Source: Paraburkholderia caledonica NBRC 102488 (GTDB taxonomy: Bacteria > Pseudomonadota > Gammaproteobacteria > Burkholderiales > Burkholderiaceae). Taken from it: a stretch of DNA of 64,000 nt. Below, one piece after another: positions 7,976-18,550 of the stretch; positions within the stretch are counted from its first letter, which is position 1; each line of letters starts with the position of its first letter. The stretch is taken from positions 452,932 through 516,931 of the forward strand of contig NZ_BAYE01000003.1 in NCBI RefSeq assembly GCF_000685095.1. Reading direction: 5' to 3'. The notes beneath the pieces were generated by a model that did not search any database, was not told where the DNA came from, and saw only the letters and a list, made by a program, of their open reading frames with translations. A program made the translations under genes and the position numbers.

Positions 7976-9739
7976 ATGAATATGCCCAGCGCGGAATTCT
8001 CCACGTCGGATACCACTCCACAACACGAAGCTGACTCTATCGGCGCCACCGTGCTCATGAAGGCACTGGCCGACGAAGACGTCGAATTTGTTTGGGGCTA
8101 TCCCGGCGGCTCGGTACTCTACATTTACGACGAGCTGTACAAGCAGGACAAGTTTCAGCACATCCTCGTGCGTCACGAGCAGGCCGCGGTTCACGCCGCC
8201 GACGCTTATTCGCGTTCCACCGGCAAGGTCGGTGTATGCCTCGTGACTTCCGGCCCCGGTGTCACCAATGCGGTGACCGGTATCGCCACCGCCTACATGG
8301 ATTCGATCCCGATGGTCGTGATCAGCGGCCAGGTGCCGACTGCCGCGATCGGCCAGGACGCGTTCCAGGAATGCGATACGGTCGGCATCACGCGTCCTTG
8401 CGTGAAGCACAACTTTCTCGTGAAAGACGTGCGCGATCTCGCCGCGACCGTCAAGAAAGCGTTCTACATTGCCCGTACCGGCCGGCCCGGCCCGGTGCTG
8501 ATCGACATTCCGAAAGACGTGTCGAAGGCGCCTTGCCAGTACGAGCCGATCAAGACGGTTTCGCTGCGCTCGTATAACCCCGTCACGAAGGGCCACTCCG
8601 GTCAGATCCGCAAGGCGGTTTCGCTGCTGCTGTCGGCGAAGCGCCCGTACATCTACACCGGCGGCGGCATCATCCTGGCCGATGCATCGCGCGAGCTGAA
8701 CCAGTTCGCCGACCTGCTCGGCTACCCCATCACGAATACGCTGATGGGTCTGGGCGGCTACCGCGCGAGCGACAAGAAATTTCTCGGCATGCTCGGCATG
8801 CATGGCACGTACGAAGCCAACATGGCGATGCAGCACTGCGACGTGCTGATCGCAATCGGCGCGCGCTTCGACGACCGCGTGATCGGCGACCCGGCGCACT
8901 TCGCGTCGCGTCCGCGCAAGATCATCCATATCGACATCGATCCGTCTTCCATTTCCAAGCGCGTCAAGGTCGACATTCCGATCGTCGGCGACGTGAAGGA
9001 AGTGCTGAAGGAACTGATCGAACAGTTGCAAACGGCCGAGCATGGCCCGGACACCGCGGCGCTCGCCGACTGGTGGAAGGACATCGAAGCCTGGCGCGCG
9101 AAAGACTGCCTGAAGTTCGATCGCAAGAGCGACATCATCAAGCCGCAGTACGTGGTGGAAAAGGCGTGGGAATTGACCGACGGCAATGCGTTCGTCTGTT
9201 CCGACGTCGGCCAGCATCAGATGTGGGCTGCGCAGTTCTATCGCTTCAACAAGCCGCGCCGCTGGATCAATTCGGGCGGCCTCGGCACGATGGGCTTCGG
9301 CCTGCCCGCGGCGATGGGCGTAAAGATGGCGCACCCGGACGACGACGTGCTGTGCATCACGGGCGAAGGCTCGATCCAGATGTGCATCCAGGAACTCTCG
9401 ACCTGCAAGCAGTACGAGACGCCCGTGAAGATCATCTCGCTGAACAACCGCTATCTGGGCATGGTCCGCCAGTGGCAGCAGATCGAGTACAGCAAGCGCT
9501 ACTCGCATTCGTACATGGACGCCTTGCCGGATTTCGTGAAGCTCGCTGAAGCGTACGGCCACGTCGGCATGCGCATCGAGCGCACGGCCGATGTCGAGCC
9601 GGCGCTCAAGGAAGCGCTGCGCCTGAAAGATCGCACGGTGTTTCTCGACTTCCAGACCGATCCCACCGAAAACGTCTGGCCGATGGTACAGGCCGGCAAG
9701 GGCATCACCGAGATGCTCATGGGTTCGGAAGATCTATAA
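7976..9739 (+). CDS. ilvI: Acetolactate synthase, large (catalytic) subunit
   Basis: A 587-residue thiamine diphosphate enzyme that condenses two pyruvates to acetolactate, or pyruvate with 2-oxobutyrate, the first common step of valine, leucine and isoleucine synthesis. The cofactor-activating glutamate is E68 in VRHEQAA; the ThDP/Mg motif begins GEGS at 463-466 and continues through SLNNRYLGM. FAD-binding and central domains lie between. Full length for the family. AGGTGA precedes the ATG. Orthologues are called ilvB or ilvI; pairing with ilvH downstream supports the isoform III-type name. The promoter and leader are described separately. Confidence 0.95.
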   Translation: MNMPSAEFSTSDTTPQHEADSIGATVLMKALADEDVEFVWGYPGGSVLYIYDELYKQDKFQHILVRHEQAAVHAADAYSRSTGKVGVCLVTSGPGVTNAVTGIATAYMDSIPMVVISGQVPTAAIGQDAFQECDTVGITRPCVKHNFLVKDVRDLAATVKKAFYIARTGRPGPVLIDIPKDVSKAPCQYEPIKTVSLRSYNPVTKGHSGQIRKAVSLLLSAKRPYIYTGGGIILADASRELNQFADLLGYPITNTLMGLGGYRASDKKFLGMLGMHGTYEANMAMQHCDVLIAIGARFDDRVIGDPAHFASRPRKIIHIDIDPSSISKRVKVDIPIVGDVKEVLKELIEQLQTAEHGPDTAALADWWKDIEAWRAKDCLKFDRKSDIIKPQYVVEKAWELTDGNAFVCSDVGQHQMWAAQFYRFNKPRRWINSGGLGTMGFGLPAAMGVKMAHPDDDVLCITGEGSIQMCIQELSTCKQYETPVKIISLNNRYLGMVRQWQQIEYSKRYSHSYMDALPDFVKLAEAYGHVGMRIERTADVEPALKEALRLKDRTVFLDFQTDPTENVWPMVQAGKGITEMLMGSEDL

Positions 9740-9862
9740 CGACAGCGCGTTGGGGTAGGCCCAGCGTCGGCTTCGTCATGCGCGCCTTCAAGAAAGGCGT
9801 CGGCGGGCGAAGCGGCGCGAAGCCGCTCGCGTACATCGACAAACATCTGGAAGAAGCGAAAC

Positions 9863-11483
<1,621 letters not shown>

Positions 11484-11540
11484 GAAGTCCGTTTTATCGC
11501 CTTGTACCGGCGCGGCGCACCGCCGCATGCGCCGGTAATG

Positions 11541-11581
11541 CAAAAAGCCGCCCGAGGGTGCTGAACCCCGGGCGGCTTTTG
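11541..11581 (+). terminator. Rho-independent terminator after ilvC
   Basis: AAAAGCCGCCCG, a short G-rich loop, then CGGGCGGCTTTT: a long GC-rich stem ending in T residues, 57 bp after the ilvC stop and before psd. Confidence 0.85.
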
Positions 11582-11617
11582 CTATCCTACGGTTTTACAA
11601 AAATACTGAAGCCACCC

Positions 11618-12256
11618 ATGAATTACCCACATCCGATCATCGCGCGAGAAGGCTGGCCGTTCATCGCCATCGCGGCCGTCGTTGCATTACTGGTTCACGC
11701 CTTCGCGGGATTCGGCTTTGCGTGGCTGTTCTGGCTGATCCTGATCTTTATCGTGCAGTTCTTCCGCGATCCGGCACGCCCGATTCCGACTCAGGCGAAT
11801 GCCGTGCTATGCCCGGCCGACGGCCGCATCGTCGCAGTCGAAACCGCGCATGATCCGTACGCCAATCGCGAAGCGCTGAAAATCAGCGTCTTCATGAACG
11901 TGTTCAATGTCCATTCGCAGCGCTCGCCCGTCGACGGTGCGATCTCGAAGGTCGAATATTTCCCTGGCGCTTATCTGAATGCCGCAGTGGAGAAGGCTTC
12001 GCTCGAAAACGAACGCAATGCAATCGTGATCGAAATGGCCGGCGGGCAAACGGTTACGTCGGTGCAGATCGCCGGTCTGATCGCGCGGCGCATTCTTTGC
12101 TATGTACGTGCTGGCGAGCCGCTTACGCGCGGCCAGCGCTATGGCTTTATCCGCTTCGGTTCGCGTGTCGATGTGTACCTGCCTGTGGGTAGCCGTCCGC
12201 GAGTGTCTATCGGCGAGAAGGTGTCGGCGTCGTCCACGATCCTCGCTGAACTGTAA
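11618..12256 (+). CDS. psd: Phosphatidylserine decarboxylase proenzyme (PSD-A type)
   Basis: A 212-residue proenzyme that decarboxylates phosphatidylserine to phosphatidylethanolamine at the inner membrane. A hydrophobic N-terminus (residues 14-48) anchors it; the core has [11 protein letters not shown] at 97-107. The self-cleavage site that creates the pyruvoyl group is G181-S182 in RFGSRVD, as in the short PSD-A family. The ATG at 11618 is used because the in-frame extension upstream runs through the ilvC terminator. pssA follows 24 bp later, so the two consecutive enzymes of the pathway are adjacent. Confidence 0.95.
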   Translation: MNYPHPIIAREGWPFIAIAAVVALLVHAFAGFGFAWLFWLILIFIVQFFRDPARPIPTQANAVLCPADGRIVAVETAHDPYANREALKISVFMNVFNVHSQRSPVDGAISKVEYFPGAYLNAAVEKASLENERNAIVIEMAGGQTVTSVQIAGLIARRILCYVRAGEPLTRGQRYGFIRFGSRVDVYLPVGSRPRVSIGEKVSASSTILAEL

Positions 12257-12280
12257 AGCGGCACAAAGGAGATTGTCCGA

Positions 12281-13150
12281 ATGGCCGCATTCAAACCGCG
12301 CCGACCGCGCACCAGTGGACCGTTACCGCGTCCGTTTCGCCGCAACAAGCCGATCGTTACGGATTCGCCGGTGGTGGAGAGTCGCCGCGCGCAGCGTCAG
12401 CAGTTCCTGAGAAAGCGCGGTATCTATTTGCTGCCGAACGCGTTCACCACGGCTGCGCTCTTCTGCGGCTTCTTTGCCGTCGTCCAGGCAATGAACGTGC
12501 GTTTCGAAGTCGCGGCAATCGCGATCTTCGTGGCCATGGTGCTCGACGGCATGGACGGCCGCGTCGCCCGCATGACACATACGCAAAGCGCATTCGGCGA
12601 GCAGTTTGACAGTCTGTCCGACATGGTGTCGTTCGGCGTTGCGCCGGCGCTCGTCATGTATGAGTGGATCCTCAAGGATCTGGGCCGGTGGGGCTGGCTT
12701 GCGGCTTTCGTCTACTGTTCGGGCGCGGCGTTGCGGCTTGCGCGCTTCAACACCAACATCGGCGTGGTCGACAAGCGTTTCTTCCAGGGCATGCCGAGCC
12801 CGGCAGCCGCGGCGCTCATCGCGGGCTTCGTGTGGCTTGCCACCGACAACCGCGTGCCGCTCAAGCTCGTCTGGCTGCCGTGGGTCGCTTTTGTGCTGAC
12901 GATCTATGCCGGCGTGACGATGGTGTCCAACGCGCCGTTCTATAGCGGCAAGGCGCTCGACGTGCGGCATCGCGTGCCGTTCGGCGTGATTCTGCTGGTA
13001 GTGGTGGCGTTCGTTCTGGTGTCATCCGATCCGCCTCTGATGCTGTTCGGCCTGTTCGTGTTGTACGGTCTGTCCGGCTATGTGTTCTGGGGCTATCAGG
13101 CGCTCCGCGGCAGGGCAAATCCCGCTCGTTCGGTCGCGCACGACAGGTAG
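12281..13150 (+). CDS. pssA: CDP-diacylglycerol-serine O-phosphatidyltransferase
   Basis: A 289-residue integral membrane enzyme that makes phosphatidylserine from CDP-diacylglycerol and serine. The CDP-alcohol phosphotransferase signature D-G-x2-A-R-x8-G-x3-D-x3-D is exact: D92, G93, A96, R97, G106, D110, D114. A basic, probably cytosolic N-terminus of about 45 residues precedes several transmembrane helices. AAAGGAG precedes the ATG. Its product is the substrate of the upstream psd. Confidence 0.95.
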   Translation: MAAFKPRRPRTSGPLPRPFRRNKPIVTDSPVVESRRAQRQQFLRKRGIYLLPNAFTTAALFCGFFAVVQAMNVRFEVAAIAIFVAMVLDGMDGRVARMTHTQSAFGEQFDSLSDMVSFGVAPALVMYEWILKDLGRWGWLAAFVYCSGAALRLARFNTNIGVVDKRFFQGMPSPAAAALIAGFVWLATDNRVPLKLVWLPWVAFVLTIYAGVTMVSNAPFYSGKALDVRHRVPFGVILLVVVAFVLVSSDPPLMLFGLFVLYGLSGYVFWGYQALRGRANPARSVAHDR

Positions 13151-13203
13151 TCCTGTGTGCATGCACGCTATGCACGTGCAGTCCGAGAGCTTGCGAAGTA
13201 TCG

Positions 13204-13235
13204 GAACGGCGACCTTTGGGTCGCCGTTCTCATTT
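13204..13235 (+). terminator. Rho-independent terminator after pssA
   Basis: GAACGGCGACC, loop TTTG, GGTCGCCGTTC: an 11-bp perfect stem followed by TCATTT. It ends the psd-pssA unit 54 bp past the pssA stop. The T-tract is modest. Confidence 0.75.
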
Positions 13236-13292
13236 CCGGGGGGCCGCTCCCAATCTCGCTCTGACGCTCGCTGCGCGGAGGTTTGACGTCAA

Positions 13293-13321
13293 TTGCACGG
13301 CGAAGGGAATGCCGCTATAGT
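13293..13321 (+). promoter_or_regulatory. Sigma-70 promoter for leuA
   Basis: TTGCAC at 13293-13298 and TATAGT at 13316-13321 with a 17-bp spacer. Transcription would start near 13328, exactly where a short ATG frame begins. Confidence 0.6.
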
Positions 13322-13327
13322 CGTTGG

Positions 13328-13619
13328 ATGACTACGTCCGCGTTGGCTTTCCAGTCGCAGTAAATGCGGCAGGGGCGGGGGGCGCTACGAGCCACGATCG
13401 TGCCACCAGCAATCCACCAAGAGCCATCAAGAGCCACGATCGAGCCGCGCCGCGAACCTCGACAAGCCGGCGCATCTATTGCGCTGACCGTCGCACTGAC
13501 CCGGCTGGTGCCCGTTGCGCTTCATCCATGGTCGAGCGTTGCTTGCGGCGCTAACGGCGGCGGCATCCACATTCCAATATCCGATTCCCACAATTGAACG
13601 ACTCCGCAGGAGACTCGAC
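13328..13619 (+). other. Long leuA leader region
   Basis: About 290 nt separate the predicted start site from the leuA ATG. The leader begins with an 11-codon frame (MTTSALAFQSQ, 13328-13363) and contains two copies of GAGCCACGATCG (13389-13400 and 13431-13442). No leucine-codon run and no obvious terminator hairpin is visible, so a classical leucine attenuator is not supported. Otherwise no gene is seen between pssA and leuA. Confidence 0.4.
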
Positions 13620-15167
13620 ATGTCCGACAAACTGATTATTTTCGACACTACGCTGCGTGACGGCGAACAATCGCCTGGCGCGTCGATGACGAAAGAAGAA
13701 AAAATCCGTATCGCGAAGCAACTCGAACGGATGAAGGTCGACGTGATCGAAGCAGGCTTCGCGGCAAGTTCGAATGGCGACTTCGACTCGATCCAGACAA
13801 TCGCGGGTCTGATTAAAGAGAGCACGGTGTGCTCGCTCGCCCGGGCGAACGACAAAGATATCCAGCGTGCAGCCGACGCGCTCAAGCCCGCCGAGCGTTT
13901 CCGCATTCACACGTTTATCGCCACGTCGCCGCTGCACATGGAAAAGAAGCTGCGCATGACGCCGGACCAGGTGTTCGAGCAGGCGAAGCTCGCGGTTCGT
14001 TTCGCCCGCAAATTCACCGACGACGTCGAGTTCTCGCCGGAAGACGGCAGCCGCTCTGACATGGACTTCCTGTGCCGCGTGCTGGAGGCGGTGATCGCAG
14101 AAGGCGCGACCACCATCAACATCGCGGACACCGTTGGTTACGGCGTGCCCGAACTTTACGGCAACCTCGTGAAGACGCTGCGCGAGCGCATTCCGAACTC
14201 GCACAAGGCGGTGTTCTCCGTGCATTGCCATAACGATCTCGGCATGGCGGTGGCGAATTCGCTGGCCGGCGTGCAGATCGGCGGCGCACGTCAGGTCGAG
14301 TGCACGATCAACGGTCTCGGCGAGCGTGCGGGCAATACGTCGCTCGAAGAAATCGTGATGGCCGTGAAGACTCGCAAAGACTATTTCGGCCTCGAACTCG
14401 GTCTCGATACGACGCAGATCGTCCCGGCTTCGAAGCTCGTATCGCAAATCACCGGGTTTGTCGTACAGCCGAATAAGGCGGTGGTGGGCGCGAACGCATT
14501 CGCGCACGCGTCGGGCATTCACCAGGACGGCGTGCTGAAGGCGCGCGACACTTACGAGATCATGCGCGCGGAAGACGTGGGCTGGAGCGCAAACAAGATC
14601 GTGCTCGGCAAGTTGTCGGGCCGCAATGCGTTCAAGCAGCGTCTGCAGGAGTTGGGCATCGCGCTCGACAGCGAGGCCGAACTGAACGCGGCGTTTGCCC
14701 GCTTCAAGGAACTAGCCGATCGCAAGGCGGAGATTTTCGACGAGGACATCATTGCGATCGTCACCGAAGAATCGGCTGAAGCGCAGCAAAAGGAGCACTA
14801 CAAGTTCCTGTCGCTCTCGCAGCATTCCGAGACCGGCGAGCAACCGCATGCGAAGATCGTATTCGCGATGGACGGCAAGGAGATCACCGGCGAGGCGCGC
14901 GGCAACGGTCCCGTGGATGCCACGCTCAACGCAATCGAAACGGAAGTCGGCAGCGGCTCGGAGTTGCTGCTTTACTCGGTGAATGCGATCACGACCGGCA
15001 CTCAGGCGCAGGGCGAAGTGACCGTGCGGCTTTCCAAGAGCGGACGCATCGTCAACGGCGTGGGCACCGATCCGGATATCGTCGCGGCGTCCGCGAAGGC
15101 TTATATCTCTGCGCTCAACAAGCTCTATTCGAACGTCGACAAAGTGAATCCGCAGCGTTCCGAATGA
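13620..15167 (+). CDS. leuA: 2-isopropylmalate synthase
   Basis: A 515-residue enzyme that condenses 2-oxoisovalerate with acetyl-CoA, the committed step of leucine synthesis. The DRE-TIM catalytic motif [12 protein letters not shown] is at 9-20, the metal-binding HCHNDLGMA follows, and the C-terminal leucine-sensing domain ends the protein. The ATG at 13620 has AGGAG at good spacing; a 35-residue in-frame extension to 13515 has no such signal. It draws on the same precursor as the ilv genes upstream but has its own promoter. Confidence 0.96.
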   Translation: MSDKLIIFDTTLRDGEQSPGASMTKEEKIRIAKQLERMKVDVIEAGFAASSNGDFDSIQTIAGLIKESTVCSLARANDKDIQRAADALKPAERFRIHTFIATSPLHMEKKLRMTPDQVFEQAKLAVRFARKFTDDVEFSPEDGSRSDMDFLCRVLEAVIAEGATTINIADTVGYGVPELYGNLVKTLRERIPNSHKAVFSVHCHNDLGMAVANSLAGVQIGGARQVECTINGLGERAGNTSLEEIVMAVKTRKDYFGLELGLDTTQIVPASKLVSQITGFVVQPNKAVVGANAFAHASGIHQDGVLKARDTYEIMRAEDVGWSANKIVLGKLSGRNAFKQRLQELGIALDSEAELNAAFARFKELADRKAEIFDEDIIAIVTEESAEAQQKEHYKFLSLSQHSETGEQPHAKIVFAMDGKEITGEARGNGPVDATLNAIETEVGSGSELLLYSVNAITTGTQAQGEVTVRLSKSGRIVNGVGTDPDIVAASAKAYISALNKLYSNVDKVNPQRSE

Positions 15168-15208
15168 ACTCGCGGCAGCGGCTCATGCGCTGCCGTCGCC
15201 AGAAAACG

Positions 15209-15246
15209 ATGCCCCGCGCCTTGAGTGGCGCGGGGCATTTTTTATT
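15209..15246. terminator. Bidirectional-type terminator between leuA and the SulP gene
   Basis: ATGCCCCGCGCC, loop TTGAGT, GGCGCGGGGCAT, then TTTTTTATT on the plus strand. It terminates leuA and lies in the convergent gap with the SulP gene, so it may serve both. Confidence 0.85.
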
Positions 15247-15287
15247 GCGGCATGCTGGTCTCGCTCGTTCGCCGCAGTCTCCCCACG

Positions 15288-16868
15288 TTACTCGGTCGCC
15301 GTACGTCGCATCGACCAGCCGCGCGCCGCGCGTGCCTGGCCTCGCGCCTGATGCCGCACTTCGACTGCAATGCCGCGGCGTGGCGCGTCTTCGACAAAGG
15401 TATCTAGCAGTTCACGCACGTCGTGGTCGACGAAATCGGCGCGCGTCGCATCGACTATCAGCGTCGCGCCGTCGGGAATCTGCTGCAGGTAGTGCTTGAG
15501 CGGCACCTTGCCGAGAAACGACACGTCCTTGCGGAACGACAGCAGGTAATGATCGCCGTGTTGCGCAAGCACGATCGGGCTGCGCAGATTGGCGTACAGC
15601 GCAAGCATCACGCTGCACAGAATGCCGAGCACGATGCCGATCAGCAGATCGGTCGCGAGCACGCCGACCAGCGTGACGATGAACGGCGCGAAGGGCGCAA
15701 AACCCTGCTTCGCGACCGCGACGAACAGCGACGGCTTGGCGAGCTTGAGTCCCGTGAAAATCAGGATCGCCGCAAGACAGGCGAGCGGAATCAGGTTGAT
15801 GACGCTCGTCAACGCAAACACGCTGACTAGCAGCAGCACGCCGTGAATGATCGCCGACAGACGGCTTTTTGCGCCGGCATGCACGTTGGCGGAACTGCGC
15901 ACGATCACCGCCGTAATCGGCAGGCCGCCAATCGCGCCCGCAATCAGATTGCCGACGCCTTGGGCCTTCAGTTCACGATCGGGGGGCGCCGGGCGTCGTT
16001 CGGGGTCGATCTGCTCGACCGCTTCGAGGCTCAGCAAGGTTTCGAGACTAGCGACGATCGCAAGCGTGATCGCGACGCGCCACACGTCCGGGTTCGCGAG
16101 TTGCGCGAAATGCGGCCCGAAGTCGGCCCACTCGAGCGCGACGCTCAACGCCGCGAACGATTCGAGCGACGGTAACGCAACGCGATGCTCGGCGGGCGGC
16201 GCGAGCGACGGCGCCAGCACGTGCAGCAGCAAGGTGGCGCCGATACCCAGCAAGACCACCGCGAGCGGCGCTGGGACGATGCGCACCAGCGCAAAGCGGC
16301 GCATGGGGCGCGTTTCCCAGCCGATCAGGATCGCCAGAGACAGGAGCGTGATCACGCAGGCCACGAGCGACACGGAGCCGAACGGCGCGACTATCGTGCC
16401 GGCAGCTTGCGCTGCGGCGGGCGCGTCGTTTGCCGCTTGTCCGGCGACCAGCCCGAGCGCAAGCGGGAACTGTTTGACGATCAGCAGGACGCCGATCGCG
16501 GCCAGCATGCCTTTGATGACCGGCGAGGGCACATAGGCGGCGAAACGGCCTGCCTTGAGCATACCGAAGCCGAACTGGATCGCGCCGGACAGCAGCACGG
16601 CCGCGAGGAACGCCGAAAAGCTGCCAAGCTGCGCGATTCCGTCGACGACGATCACGACGAGACCCGCCGCCGGTCCGCTGACGCTCAGGCGCGAGCCGCT
16701 GAGAACCGCGACCACGAGGCCGCCGACGATGCCCGATACAAGTCCGGCAAACGGCTCGACGCCCGACGCATTGGCGATGCCAAGGCACAGCGGCAGAGCC
16801 ACGAGGAAAACGACAGTGCCCGCAAGCACGTCGCGCTGAAATGTCGAAAAGAAAGCTCGAAGGTTCAT
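15288..16868 (-). CDS. SulP family inorganic anion transporter
   Basis: A 526-residue membrane transporter. It starts with the SulP N-terminal pattern (FQRDVLAGTVVFLVALPLCLGIANASG), has about ten to twelve hydrophobic segments, and ends in a cytoplasmic STAS domain (about residues 440-510, with TLIVDATRADFVDHDVRELL). SulP proteins carry sulfate, bicarbonate or dicarboxylates. The adjacent beta-carbonic anhydrase on the same strand, 76 bp upstream, favours bicarbonate as substrate. No sulfate-assimilation genes are near. Confidence 0.92.
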   Translation of the reverse strand: MNLRAFFSTFQRDVLAGTVVFLVALPLCLGIANASGVEPFAGLVSGIVGGLVVAVLSGSRLSVSGPAAGLVVIVVDGIAQLGSFSAFLAAVLLSGAIQFGFGMLKAGRFAAYVPSPVIKGMLAAIGVLLIVKQFPLALGLVAGQAANDAPAAAQAAGTIVAPFGSVSLVACVITLLSLAILIGWETRPMRRFALVRIVPAPLAVVLLGIGATLLLHVLAPSLAPPAEHRVALPSLESFAALSVALEWADFGPHFAQLANPDVWRVAITLAIVASLETLLSLEAVEQIDPERRPAPPDRELKAQGVGNLIAGAIGGLPITAVIVRSSANVHAGAKSRLSAIIHGVLLLVSVFALTSVINLIPLACLAAILIFTGLKLAKPSLFVAVAKQGFAPFAPFIVTLVGVLATDLLIGIVLGILCSVMLALYANLRSPIVLAQHGDHYLLSFRKDVSFLGKVPLKHYLQQIPDGATLIVDATRADFVDHDVRELLDTFVEDAPRRGIAVEVRHQARGQARAARGWSMRRTATE

Positions 16869-16944
16869 GGTGTCGGTGCTGGAATGAGTGATGCCTGATC
16901 GCAGGCGAAGGCTGAACCGGATAGGCCCCGAACGAAGCCGCGCA

Positions 16945-17580
16945 TCAGGCGGCGCTATGGGCGGCGGTCTCGCAGGTCATTGCATCGTCGGCCTCGTAAC
17001 CGGACGCAAGCACCTTGATGCGCCCGTCTTCGAGCGCGAAGATCCAGCCGTGCACGAGCGGCGCAGTCTCGGCGTCGCGCACGATCGGATTCGCCCGAAG
17101 CTGGCCGACCTGTTCGAGCACGTTGAGTTCGGCGAGGCGGTCGACGCGCTCGCGTTCGCTCGCGTGTGCGTCGAGTTCATCGCGATGAATCCTGGCGAGT
17201 GAACAGAGCGGCGCGATACGGCGATTTACGTGCGGCAGGCTCGGGTCGGGCGGCAACAACGAGGCGCGCACGCCACCGCAACCATAATGTCCGCAGACGA
17301 TCACATGACCGACCTTGAGCACGCGCACCGCGTATTCGAGGACGCTCGCGGAGTTGTCGTCGTGGGGATGAAACAGGTTGGCGATGTTGCGGTGTACGAA
17401 CAGGTCGCCAGGCTCGCAGTGCGTGATGGTTTCGGCCGGCACGCGGCTATCGGAGCAGCCGATCCACAGTACGTGCGGATTCTGTCCGCGTACCAGATCG
17501 CGGAAAAACTCGGGGTTGCGCTCGGCGGTTTCATGCGCCCATGCGACGTTGGCGACGAGAAGGCGTTTGGGACGATTCAT
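16945..17580 (-). CDS. Beta-class carbonic anhydrase
   Basis: A 211-residue zinc enzyme interconverting CO2 and bicarbonate. The zinc ligands are visible in CSDSRVP and in HYGCGGV, with the usual Asp-Arg dyad in the first motif. The ATG at 17580 has TTGGAG at good spacing; a start 15 codons further upstream is possible but lacks a ribosome binding site. Downstream on the same strand is a SulP transporter, an arrangement known for bicarbonate uptake systems. The region upstream (17690-17760) is unusually AT-rich for this genome. Confidence 0.93.
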   Translation of the reverse strand: MNRPKRLLVANVAWAHETAERNPEFFRDLVRGQNPHVLWIGCSDSRVPAETITHCEPGDLFVHRNIANLFHPHDDNSASVLEYAVRVLKVGHVIVCGHYGCGGVRASLLPPDPSLPHVNRRIAPLCSLARIHRDELDAHASERERVDRLAELNVLEQVGQLRANPIVRDAETAPLVHGWIFALEDGRIKVLASGYEADDAMTCETAAHSAA

Positions 17581-17754
17581 CGATAGCGGCTCCAAAAAGG
17601 GCGCATCGTCCGGTGCAGCAATCACGGCTGTGCCGTGTGGTCGCGCTCGTTGTTCCGCAGTCGGACCTGCATCGGATCAATGCTTACAAAAGCCTTTCTA
17701 TCAAAAAATTAATGGCCTGTGTGTGAAATAAAATTCGTGGCTATGCGAAATAAA

Positions 17755-17784
17755 TAAAAAAAACCGCTCCAAGGAGCGGTTTTG
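17755..17784 (-). terminator. Rho-independent terminator of the lipoprotein gene
   Basis: On the minus strand: AAAACCGCTCC, loop TT, GGAGCGGTTTTTTTTATTT. The stem is perfect with a long T-tract, 30 bp past the lipoprotein stop. Confidence 0.88.
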
Positions 17785-17813
17785 GGAGATGCGCGGGCAG
17801 GACTCGCAGCATG

Positions 17814-18365
17814 CTAGAACAAGTTGCGGCGGTCGGGATCGTGCAACGGGTCCGGCGATTTCTGCGTGAGACGCAGCACACCCTGATCGTCGAAATAGAA
17901 ACTGAACATCATGTACCAGTAGTTGTCCTCGAGATAGCGATAGGTCCAGACTTCGCGCTTCATCAGCGGGAAGTAGGACGTCTCCACCGGGCGGCCAAAA
18001 TTCACCAGCACGTCGCTTCTCGTCCACTTGCCGATTTCGGAGCGATAGAACTCGTTCGGCTGCAATACCTGGCGGACGGTCACGATCTTGCCGGAGGCGT
18101 CGATGTCCGCCGCGGTGGTCGTTTCGCCCATTGGCTGGGTCGGCCACATGAGCCGCTTGCCGCCGTTTGGCAAATCGTAGCTTTCTCGCGGCGGGCCGAG
18201 GCGCGCGACGATTGTCGATTCGTCCGCGCCCGCCTGGTATTGCTGCCAGGGCTGCGCGCAGCCGGCGAGGGCGAGCGCGCTCAGGCACACGAGCGCCGCG
18301 CGGCGCACGCGCCCGGTAGCCGGCGCCACGATCAAGGCCGCCTTACGGCGATGGCGGTTCAACAT
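17814..18365 (-). CDS. Outer-membrane-type lipoprotein of unknown function
   Basis: A 183-residue lipoprotein. A basic N-terminus and hydrophobic stretch lead to the lipobox LALAGC, so the mature protein would begin at that cysteine. Aspartate is not at position +2 (A is), which predicts outer-membrane sorting. The mature part contains two similar segments, STIVARLGPPRESYDLPNGG and DVLVNFGRPVETSYFPLMKRE, reminiscent of SmpA/BamE-like repeats. The ATG at 18365 follows GGAGGAATC, a strong ribosome binding site, and is preferred over one seven codons upstream. Function unknown; monocistronic. Confidence 0.85.
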   Translation of the reverse strand: MLNRHRRKAALIVAPATGRVRRAALVCLSALALAGCAQPWQQYQAGADESTIVARLGPPRESYDLPNGGKRLMWPTQPMGETTTAADIDASGKIVTVRQVLQPNEFYRSEIGKWTRSDVLVNFGRPVETSYFPLMKREVWTYRYLEDNYWYMMFSFYFDDQGVLRLTQKSPDPLHDPDRRNLF

Positions 18366-18550
18366 GATTCCTCCGATGGCTTTCAAGTAGCGTTTTTATC
18401 ATCAACACAGATTATTTTGACACGCGCCGCCGTAAAAGAATCGCGATGCGCGCGCGTTTGCCAGCCTGCACGATAACGGTTGGAGCGGCTTGCTTATTCC
18501 ATTGTCGACGCCCTATGATCCGCGCTTCGACGAATCAGACGGAACGGACG

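Noticed and set aside
7880..9562. Long open frame on the minus strand opposite ilvI
   Set aside because: The translation is rich in His, Arg, Asp and Val with no recognisable family; it mirrors a certain gene and arises from GC-biased codons.
13283..13321. TTGACG at 13283 as the -35 of leuA
   Set aside because: It would be 27 bp from the -10; TTGCAC at 13293 gives a 17-bp spacer.
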